Assembly: GCA_947458405.1 (NCBI GenBank)
Contig: CANGZW010000002.1
Coordinates: 1 to 64,000, forward strand
DNA from: Leptospiraceae bacterium
GTDB lineage: Bacteria > Spirochaetota > Leptospiria > Leptospirales > Leptospiraceae
Length of the DNA stretch: 64,000 nt
Direction of reading: 5' to 3'
The notes under the pieces were generated by a model. The model made no database searches. It was not told the origin of the DNA and worked only from the letters and a program-made list of their open reading frames with translations. The translations under genes and the position numbers were made by a program. Numbering within the stretch: position 1 is the first letter of the stretch; the number at the start of each line of letters is the position of its first letter. Positions 57,618-64,000 of this stretch are shown piece after piece.

Positions 57618-57658
57618 AAAAATGAAAGATTTTAGATTCAAATGAATCCTTCATTTTT
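57618..57658 (+). terminator. imperfect 14-bp hairpin within the haem operon
   Basis: AAAAATGAAAGATT (57618-57631) pairs with AATCCTTCATTTTT (57645-57658), one mismatch, with a T-run on the 3' arm. It may end or attenuate transcription between the first lipoprotein and hmuY, or protect the upstream mRNA. Confidence 0.5.
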
Positions 57659-57674
57659 GATTTAATATAGTTAT

Positions 57675-58352
57675 ATGAATTTTTCCATTAAACTTATCTT
57701 AATGATATATATCTTTGTGAATTTATTTTGTGCAAGGGTGAATAAAGCTCAGAATACAGATTTACTAGCATTAAAAAATTTTATTTATACAGATTATCTT
57801 AAACAAGAGGCAGCAAAAAAAAATTTAGTAGTTTCTAATACTGTCCTTTCAGATGGTCATGTTGAAACAGTGATAAATGCAAGTAATTTTGATATTGTTG
57901 CTAGATTTGATTTTAGTACCAGAGTTCAATCAAATGATACAATTTGGGATATAGGTTTTGAGAGATTTAAAGTTAGTACAAATTCAGGTACTACATCCAT
58001 TGGATTAGGAGGATCTTGTTATACGGGAAAAACTGATTTTAATTCAGTCTCTAATTCTTCTACAAATTGTCCTATCTCAAGTTTCCAAGTAGATACTGCA
58101 AATGTTCAAGTAAATGTGGGTAATAATATTTCAGGAAGTCAGGCGGCTACTTTTGGATTACCATATGTAGGTAGTCCGGTTATGAGGGATTGGTATGATT
58201 ATAAGATAGGTGACCTTACTCCTTCTAACAAGGTTTATATAGTTCGAAGCAGTGATTCCTTCAATTATTATAAAGTTCAGATCAAGGGTTATTATAATAC
58301 GGCTGGTACTTCAGGCTATATAACTTTTTGGTGGAAGCAAATTCCTTATTGA
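57675..58352 (+). CDS. HmuY-family haem-binding lipoprotein
   Basis: A 225-residue lipoprotein (lipobox LFCA, about Cys19). The central region carries HmuY features: ARFDFSTRVQSNDTIWDIGF, then RFKVSTNSGT, and at the C-terminus VYIVRSSDSFNYYKVQIKGY with YITFWWKQI. HmuY of Porphyromonas takes haem from host proteins and hands it to the HmuR receptor. Here the TonB receptor gene starts 2 bases after the stop, the same arrangement as hmuYR. The haem-ligand His pair of Porphyromonas HmuY could not be placed. Confidence 0.83.
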   Translation: MNFSIKLILMIYIFVNLFCARVNKAQNTDLLALKNFIYTDYLKQEAAKKNLVVSNTVLSDGHVETVINASNFDIVARFDFSTRVQSNDTIWDIGFERFKVSTNSGTTSIGLGGSCYTGKTDFNSVSNSSTNCPISSFQVDTANVQVNVGNNISGSQAATFGLPYVGSPVMRDWYDYKIGDLTPSNKVYIVRSSDSFNYYKVQIKGYYNTAGTSGYITFWWKQIPY

Positions 58353-58354
58353 AT

Positions 58355-60394
58355 ATGTATTATAAATCATTTTATCAATTTATTAATATTTTTAGTTTAA
58401 TAATTATTTTTATTTTTGGAATAAATTTATATTCTCAAAGTGAAGAGACGAAAGATCTAACCCGACCTGAAAAAAAAACAAAAACTGAATTATCTCCTAT
58501 TGATGAAAAATCAATGATAGTAGTAACAGGATCACGAAGAGAACAAAGATTAAAAGATTCAACTGTTATGACCGAAGTGATTTCTCGAAAAAGAATTGAA
58601 CAAACAGGTGCAAGGAATTTAGGAGAAGTATTACAGGGTCAATTAGGGGTAGATGTTGTTCCATTTTTTGGTGGATCAAGAGTTAGGATGCTTGGAATGG
58701 ATTCTCAATATGTCCTATTTTTAGTAGATAGCGAGCGTATTGCAGGTCGTTTGGATAATGCTGTTGATTTAACTAGATTTAAAACTCAAAATATTGAAAG
58801 AATAGAGATCGTGAAAGGTTCATCATCTGCACTTTATGGAGCCGATGCTATGGGTGGAGTTATAAATATGATCACTCGAGAAACTGAAAAAGATCAAGAG
58901 TATAATTTTCGTACTACATATGGTAGTGGTAGAAGAAATCAACTTGGGACAGGTGGAGATCTACACAGTACTGCTAATGTTGGATTTAAAAAAGAGAAAA
59001 TATCGGCAAATTTTACTTCTGGATTTAATAAAAGTCCAGGATATAAACTTGACCCTTCAACAGAAGCAACAACCGGAAATGCATTCAAAGATATTAATGT
59101 GGGAAGTAATTTTACAATTAACCCAGGAGAGAAATTACAGGCGAAAGGTAGGATAATATATAATAATAGAGATCAATCTGGGATAGACATAACGCAAACA
59201 AAAGCTGTGTATGACAGAGAGAATAAAACAAATGATTTGTTGTCAGTTGGTATTCTCCAATATGATTTTGGGAAAAGAAATCGTATTTCATTTAGAACAA
59301 ACTACAGTAGATGGGAGAATAAATACGAAAATCAGCAGAGAGCAAGTACTAGCGGACCTACAAAAGAATTAACAAATAATATGACATCTCAGGGAACCGT
59401 TCAGCTAGATTATGAAGTTCATCCTGATCATATGATATCGACTGGTGTTGAATCATTTGCAGATGAGCTTGAATCTGATAGAATAAATGGAAGATTTAAA
59501 TATAGAACCAGAAGGGCTGCATTTTTGCAGGATGAGTGGACATTTATGGGGATGAAGTCATTACGATTTATTCCGGGTGTAAGATATGATGAAGACTCGA
59601 TTTTTGGAAATAAAACAACACCTAAATTCGCAATGCGGTATGATATTTCAAAAGAATTAGTATTCAGGGCAAGCTATGGTAGGGGATTTAGACCTCCCAG
59701 TTTTCAAGATCTATTTTTACGATTTGAGAATCCAGGAGTAGGTTATGTGGTAGAAGGAAATTCAAATTTAAGACCTGAAAAATCTATAACATTAAACGCA
59801 GATATTGAATATAATCCGGTATCATGGATGACACTCTCTGCTAGTTTATTTAAAAATGATTTATATGATTTATTACAATATAAATTATTAGCATCTAATA
59901 AAGGTGAACTTACAAGATTTCAATTAATTAATATTTCAAGAGGTTATACACGGGGTGGTGAAGGAGCAGTAGCATTTAGATTCTTAAAAAAATATCAATT
60001 AGAATTGGGGTATAATCATACTGATACAAGGGATTTAACAAATGATAGACCATTAGACGGTAGAGCCTTACATACAGGTATATTGAATTTCACATATACT
60101 TCACCGTTTGGTTTAGAACTTTTTATAAGAGGAAAGAGAGTGGATAAAAGACCATTTTATCGTGATACGAATCAATTTACAAATACTGGAATATTAAATT
60201 CAGATAATCCTGAGAGGCAAAATGGATTAGTTTATAGTAAACCTTATACGCTTTTAAATATTAGAGTGGAGCAAAGATTAGATGATAATTTTTCTTTATT
60301 TGTAGGGGTTGAAAATCTTATGGATGCGTATGAAGTTCAATACAATCCAACTAGGCCCAAATTTTATTACACTGGATTTAATGCCAAGTTTTAG
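58355..60394 (+). CDS. TonB-dependent outer-membrane receptor, haem type (HmuR-like)
   Basis: A 679-residue receptor from ATG 58355; the frame start at 58328 overlaps hmuY and was rejected. Signal peptide, then plug domain (SMIVVTGSRREQRLKDSTVM, RIEIVKGSSSALYGADAMGG) and a 22-strand barrel ending in FYYTGFNAKF. Haem receptors carry FRAP...NPNL with a His between; this one has FRPPSFQDLF and EGNSNLRPE and lacks the His. So HmuY contact or haem coordination may differ. It is the last gene of the Fur-controlled haem operon. Confidence 0.92.
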   Translation: MYYKSFYQFINIFSLIIIFIFGINLYSQSEETKDLTRPEKKTKTELSPIDEKSMIVVTGSRREQRLKDSTVMTEVISRKRIEQTGARNLGEVLQGQLGVDVVPFFGGSRVRMLGMDSQYVLFLVDSERIAGRLDNAVDLTRFKTQNIERIEIVKGSSSALYGADAMGGVINMITRETEKDQEYNFRTTYGSGRRNQLGTGGDLHSTANVGFKKEKISANFTSGFNKSPGYKLDPSTEATTGNAFKDINVGSNFTINPGEKLQAKGRIIYNNRDQSGIDITQTKAVYDRENKTNDLLSVGILQYDFGKRNRISFRTNYSRWENKYENQQRASTSGPTKELTNNMTSQGTVQLDYEVHPDHMISTGVESFADELESDRINGRFKYRTRRAAFLQDEWTFMGMKSLRFIPGVRYDEDSIFGNKTTPKFAMRYDISKELVFRASYGRGFRPPSFQDLFLRFENPGVGYVVEGNSNLRPEKSITLNADIEYNPVSWMTLSASLFKNDLYDLLQYKLLASNKGELTRFQLINISRGYTRGGEGAVAFRFLKKYQLELGYNHTDTRDLTNDRPLDGRALHTGILNFTYTSPFGLELFIRGKRVDKRPFYRDTNQFTNTGILNSDNPERQNGLVYSKPYTLLNIRVEQRLDDNFSLFVGVENLMDAYEVQYNPTRPKFYYTGFNAKF

Positions 60395-60413
60395 GAGTGA
60401 AAGATTTATTTTT

Positions 60414-60457
60414 ATACCTACTTTTGTTGTTTTTAATTAAACCAAAATATTAGGTAT
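60414..60457 (+). terminator. candidate terminator after the haem operon
   Basis: ATACCTA (60414-60420) and TAGGTAT (60451-60457) pair, with an inner TTTTG/CAAAA pair, followed by a long T-run. It lies 20 bases after the receptor stop. The loop is large, so confidence is moderate. Confidence 0.5.
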
Positions 60458-60532
60458 TTATTTTTTTCTTTATTTCTTTAGTTGGGCTCAAAATATGTAC
60501 TTAGAAACATTCTAAAGGATATTTACTTCGTT

Positions 60533-61285
60533 TTGATTTATATTAAAAATCGTACAGAGATTGAAAAAATGAGATTAGCGGGAAAACTAGCCGCAGAAAT
60601 TCTAAATTTCATTGAGCCTTATGTCAAACCTGGAGTAAATACTCTTTTGTTAAATGATCTTGTTCATGACTATACTCATAAAAAAGGTGCAATTTCAGCT
60701 CCATTGAATTATAAAGGTTTTCCCAAGTCAATTTGTACTTCAATCAATGATGTTGTCTGTCATGGGATTCCAAAAAAAGAAGATATCCTTAAAGATGGTG
60801 ATATAATAAATATTGATGTAACTCCAATTTTAGATGGATATCATGGTGATACATCTAAAACTTTCAAAGTGGGCAAAGTTTCTCCCGAAATTGAACAATT
60901 ATTGATTGATACAGAAAAGGCAATGTGGATTGGTATTGAACAAGTTAAGCCAGGAAGCAGAATAAATGATATTTCTGATGCAATAGATGATTTTTTAACA
61001 GCAAAACGTTATGGAATTGTTAGAGACCTCATGGGTCATGGAATAGGAAGAAAGTTTCATGAAGATCCACAAGTTCCCCACTTTCGTCAAACTAAGAAAT
61101 TAGCTAAAATTGAACCGGGAATGACTTTTACAATTGAGCCTATGGTTAATTTAGGAACCTTTGAGGTTACTTTTTCTAAACAGGATAAGTGGACAGTCCG
61201 CACCAAAGATGGTAAATGGTCTGCTCAATATGAGCATACCATTTTAGCTACTACAACTGGATATGAAATACTTACAAAACTATAA
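60533..61285 (+). CDS. map: type I methionine aminopeptidase
   Basis: A 250-residue enzyme that removes the first Met of new proteins. Metal ligands are visible: Asp in NIDVTPILDGYHGDTSK, His in MGHGIGRKFHEDP, Glu in TIEPMVNLG and Glu in YEHTILATT; the substrate His is in VVCHGIPKK. The start is uncertain: a TTG at 60533 gives (M)IYIKNRTEIEKM, matching family N-termini, while the open frame goes back to 60482. No ribosome site is well placed for either. Confidence 0.92.
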   Translation: MIYIKNRTEIEKMRLAGKLAAEILNFIEPYVKPGVNTLLLNDLVHDYTHKKGAISAPLNYKGFPKSICTSINDVVCHGIPKKEDILKDGDIINIDVTPILDGYHGDTSKTFKVGKVSPEIEQLLIDTEKAMWIGIEQVKPGSRINDISDAIDDFLTAKRYGIVRDLMGHGIGRKFHEDPQVPHFRQTKKLAKIEPGMTFTIEPMVNLGTFEVTFSKQDKWTVRTKDGKWSAQYEHTILATTTGYEILTKL

Positions 61286-61286
61286 A

Positions 61287-62465
61287 TTAGCCTTCAACAA
61301 ATGTAATCGAGGAGATCTCTGGACTATTGGCGGTTCTTATGGGAGGACCCCAATAACCTGTTCCTCTATTGACATATAACCAAGTATTCTCATGTTTATA
61401 TAGTCCAGTTACATATTCCTGAAAAAGATATATTAGTATATTGCCAGGAAAATATTGACCACCATGTGTATGACCCGAGAGTTGTAGATCGAAACCTAAT
61501 TTAGAAGCTCTGAATATACTTTTAGGTTGGTGAGCCAAAAGGATTTTTATATCACATTGTGGTTGATTCAAGAGGCAGGCTTCAGGGTTGGTTTCATGCT
61601 CAGGAATTATTTTTCCTGCTTTATAATCAGTTACTCCGGATAGTAATATTTTAGTATTATTTAGTTTTAATACTAAGCTTTCATTCAGCAAAGTTTTGAT
61701 TCCCAAATTATTAAGTTCTTTGATCCAAGATATTGCTCCACTGTAATACTCATGATTTCCTGTTACAAAAAAAGTTCCTAATTTAGATTTTAAGTCTTTT
61801 AATGGTGCAACATCTTCTCTTAATTGTAATACGCTTCCATCTACTAGATCTCCAGTTATAGCAATTATATCAGGATTTAGATCATTTACTCTTTTTACTA
61901 GACGTTCAATTGTATCTCGTTTTATTGTTGGTCCTACATGTATATCTGAGATTTGGATAATTTTTATACTCTTCAACTCTTCTGATAGATTTGAAATTTT
62001 AATTTTAACATTTTCAACAGTCCAATCCTTTGTAGCTTCAACATATCCATAACCAGTTAAAAGTGAGCTAAAACCCAATATGGAAGGATTGATAAAATTT
62101 AGAAGAAAGTCTTTTCTGCTCTCACCTAGTGGAATTTGTGTTTCAGATAAATTGGAGGTAAAAAATTTATTGTATATATATAAAAAAAGATCAGAAGCTA
62201 CTGAGAAAAATAGAAGAATTGTAAAAAAACCGAAATTTATAAATGCTAAAAGGGAAAAGGTTTTTGATTTTTCTCGTATCAAATCCAATAAGCTGATTAT
62301 GTAAGCACTTGGAGTTAATACCCATAGGAAAATGATAGTTAACCATCCTAATATTGTATAGGAATGAGATATTTCGACTCTATGTAAAAACTTTATCCCT
62401 AAATAATAATATCCACAACCTGTGACAATAGATAGCATGATGATAAAAACCCAAAATTGAATCAT
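61287..62465 (-). CDS. membrane-anchored metallophosphoesterase
   Basis: A 392-residue protein: four membrane helices in the first ~130 residues, then a calcineurin-like phosphoesterase domain with ISDIHVGPT, TGDLVDG, VTGNHEYY and LSGHTHGGQ (the two-metal site). Similar YaeI-type enzymes act on lipids such as UDP-diacylglucosamine or on unknown phosphoesters. It is convergent with map, one base apart. The substrate is not known. Confidence 0.92.
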   Translation of the reverse strand: MIQFWVFIIMLSIVTGCGYYYLGIKFLHRVEISHSYTILGWLTIIFLWVLTPSAYIISLLDLIREKSKTFSLLAFINFGFFTILLFFSVASDLFLYIYNKFFTSNLSETQIPLGESRKDFLLNFINPSILGFSSLLTGYGYVEATKDWTVENVKIKISNLSEELKSIKIIQISDIHVGPTIKRDTIERLVKRVNDLNPDIIAITGDLVDGSVLQLREDVAPLKDLKSKLGTFFVTGNHEYYSGAISWIKELNNLGIKTLLNESLVLKLNNTKILLSGVTDYKAGKIIPEHETNPEACLLNQPQCDIKILLAHQPKSIFRASKLGFDLQLSGHTHGGQYFPGNILIYLFQEYVTGLYKHENTWLYVNRGTGYWGPPIRTANSPEISSITFVEG

Positions 62466-62905
62466 TTGTTCCTCTTTGTAGTACTTAACTTAAATTAATT
62501 GGGATAAAATGTCTAGCGAGAAAAATAGAATTAGTCTATTATTAATTAATAAAATATTTTTAAAAAATTTATTAATGTTTAAAAATTTAAATAAATTTAA
62601 TATAATTATTAATAAAAAAAATAAAAGTATACTATAATAATATTCTAACCACTTTTATAAGTAAAATTTATTTTCAAATACATTGGCTGGTTAGTTAAAA
62701 TTAAAAATTATTATATAATGAGTATTTGTAAATTACTTAGTGAATTTGGCTTTCTATCTTTAATTCATTAAGTAAGATCATTATTAGTTTACACTTTGAA
62801 AAAAGAGGATACGAATTAAAAAAAAAGCTAATATTTTCAAAATTTGAAATAGAAATTGGAGCTACAAAATTCTTGACTACATACTGACTATATAAAAATT
62901 AAAGT
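62466..62905. other. very AT-rich intergenic region
   Basis: About 440 bases with long A/T runs between the divergent phosphoesterase and enoyl-CoA hydratase genes. No ORF with a ribosome site and no strong hairpin is seen. It must contain both promoters. A TTGACT at 62873-62878 lacks a well-spaced -10 box. Confidence 0.4.
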
Positions 62906-63688
62906 ATGAACTACAAATTAGAACCTATTAATCTTAACAATGGAAAAGCCCAGATCATAACTATTCAAACTAATGAACAAAATTCTCTCACAAAAGAAAA
63001 TATGAAAGAATTGGGCAATATACTAGGAGAAATTAAAAAAGATGATACTTTAAAAGGAGCAATCATAACTTCTGAAAATCCAAAGTTTTTTTGCAATGGC
63101 CTCGATGCGGATTCTCTTTTAAATACAACCGAAGCAGAGTTACCTGAAAGTGTGGGAGGGATTTGTTTTTTATTTGGAGAACTTCTTAATTTTGATAAAC
63201 CTCTTGCCGTCGAGGTTACCGGACATGCAATGGGTGGAGGAGCAGTAATCACAATAGCTAGTGACTATAAATATATGTTAGACACTGGTTGTAGGATAGG
63301 TTTTACAGAAGTTATGGTTGGATTACCTCTCCCTGGAATGTTTGTATATAAAATACAAGATTCAATTTTACCTAATAAGATTAATGAGGTCTGTCTAGAG
63401 GCTACAACTTATAAGGGGAAAGAAGCGAAAGAGATAGGATTTATTGATGAGATTGCTCCTTCCCGAGAAGATCTAAGAAAACTATCCACAAAAAAATTAG
63501 ATTCTGTTTTTAAATTTCCAATTTCTGCTTTGCGATATACAAAACAAAATTTAAATAGAAGAGCCTTAAAAGATTTTGATGATTTTTTAAAAGATTCACT
63601 TGCTTGGTTTGGTATTCCTGTAATACGAGAAAATTTATTAGAATCCATGAAAGCTTTAAAAGAAAAAAGGAGACCAAAGTTAATTTAA
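62906..63688 (+). CDS. enoyl-CoA hydratase/isomerase-family protein
   Basis: A 260-residue crotonase-fold protein: ENPKFFCNGLDADSLL with the first oxyanion-hole part, EVTGHAMGGGAVITIASDYK with the second, and GFTEVMVGLPLPG. In the usual catalytic Glu pair, the second position falls in this GFTEVMVGLPL segment; the first is not evident. It may be a hydratase or an isomerase of delta3-enoyl-CoA type. The 4-base overlap at the 3' end is with a convergent barrel gene. Confidence 0.87.
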   Translation: MNYKLEPINLNNGKAQIITIQTNEQNSLTKENMKELGNILGEIKKDDTLKGAIITSENPKFFCNGLDADSLLNTTEAELPESVGGICFLFGELLNFDKPLAVEVTGHAMGGGAVITIASDYKYMLDTGCRIGFTEVMVGLPLPGMFVYKIQDSILPNKINEVCLEATTYKGKEAKEIGFIDEIAPSREDLRKLSTKKLDSVFKFPISALRYTKQNLNRRALKDFDDFLKDSLAWFGIPVIRENLLESMKALKEKRRPKLI

Positions 63689-64000
63689 AATTTGTACTCT
63701 CCACTTAAGAAGGCTTCTTGAATATAGGAGCCTCCATGAAAATCAAAAATAGCTCTAATTCCGTCTTTCGGAAAAAAAATCCCTGAACGAAAAATCATTT
63801 GAAAATCAATAAAAACATTCCATCTTAGATTAAAATTATACTCATCACCTAAATAGGTGGAAGAATGTTTTCCAAATAGAGAATTAAAATCTCTATTTAC
63901 ACCAAGTCTAGGAGCCATGCTTGCATAGAGTCGATAATACCCAAGTGTAAACTGAACAGGTCCTAATACAATATTAGAAAATCCACCATATTCAACTAAA
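63685..64000 (-). CDS. outer-membrane beta-barrel protein, C-terminal part (5' end beyond window)
   Basis: The minus-strand frame is open from base 64000 to the stop at 63685-63687; about 104 residues are visible. It alternates polar and hydrophobic residues with aromatic girdles (IVLGPVQFTLGYYRLYAS, FNLRWNVFIDFQMIFRSG) and ends in EAFLSGEYKF, a typical C-terminal beta signal with terminal Phe. An internal ATG at 63918 is unlikely to be the start. The protein family cannot be named from this part. Confidence 0.7.
   Translation of the reverse strand, partial: LVEYGGFSNIVLGPVQFTLGYYRLYASMAPRLGVNRDFNSLFGKHSSTYLGDEYNFNLRWNVFIDFQMIFRSGIFFPKDGIRAIFDFHGGSYIQEAFLSGEYKF

Noticed and set aside
1-64000. 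tRNA, rRNA, CRISPR arrays, complete insertion sequences or prophage genes
   Set aside because: Read for conserved tRNA arms, repeat-spacer patterns and transposase or phage proteins; none was convincing. The Rpn fragment at the left edge is the only mobile-type gene.

Overview
The window is AT-rich DNA (about one third G+C) from a Gram-negative, didermic bacterium. Spirochaete of the Leptospira group (Leptospiraceae) is the most likely source. This rests on many lipoproteins with short Ser/Asn-rich or Asp/Glu-rich leaders, a 7TMR-DISM/PP2C sensor, a TonB receptor with HmuY and haem oxygenase, TIG-domain lipoproteins, an LptE-like protein and several conserved-hypothetical proteins in the style of leptospiral genomes. 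No rRNA, tRNA, CRISPR array, prophage or complete IS element was recognised. Taxonomy is an inference; no search was possible.

Layout. 1-1.6 kb is a small accessory patch: the 3' end of an Rpn-type nuclease gene, a TacA/TacT toxin-antitoxin pair, and a scrambled remnant of a PIN toxin and its antitoxin beside an intact palindromic operator. 1.6-8.25 kb is a divergent module. On the minus strand are DUF2892, TolC and an RND pump; on the plus strand are sulfide:quinone oxidoreductase (SQR) and a 48-residue partner. Two operator-like sites of identical geometry lie between them. 8.8-12.6 kb has a second RND pump and its TetR repressor, followed by a periplasmic glutathione peroxidase. 13.3-22.1 kb (minus strand) carries gcvP, a lipoprotein/ICMT/PP2C-sensor operon, and an adenosine deaminase/DUF1289/TPR operon. 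22.2-27.1 kb (plus) is a compact run: DegT aminotransferase, an atypical ornithine-carbamoyltransferase-like enzyme, RsuA pseudouridine synthase, a soluble histidine kinase and a response regulator fused to a class III cyclase. It runs tail-to-tail into a minus-strand H-NOX and HNOBA-kinase pair (27.1-29.0 kb), making a dense candidate nitric-oxide/cyclic-nucleotide signalling locus.

29-44.5 kb holds an MsbA-type exporter, acyl-CoA dehydrogenase, an ABC-F ATPase, an MlaC/MMPL lipid-transport pair, a quinone oxidoreductase-like protein, YceI with tandem operators, a KefB-type antiporter and release factor 1. 44.6-55.1 kb is a run of envelope and housekeeping genes: LptE-like lipoprotein with an HNH-like passenger, TIKI/TraB-like protein, CorC/HlyC protein, split coaC and coaB, LolD, and a protein that joins a McsA-like zinc domain to a shrunken McsB-like kinase domain. 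55.1-60.4 kb has a decayed outer-membrane gene, an SDR, and then a Fur-box-led haem operon (haem oxygenase, lipoprotein, HmuY, TonB receptor). 60.5-64 kb has methionine aminopeptidase, a membrane metallophosphoesterase, enoyl-CoA hydratase and the 3' end of an outer-membrane barrel gene.

The least ordinary parts are: the SQR/RND module with paired operators; the H-NOX/degenerate-kinase/cyclase locus; the McsA-McsB-like fusion; and the carbamoyltransferase whose ornithine-binding motifs are replaced.
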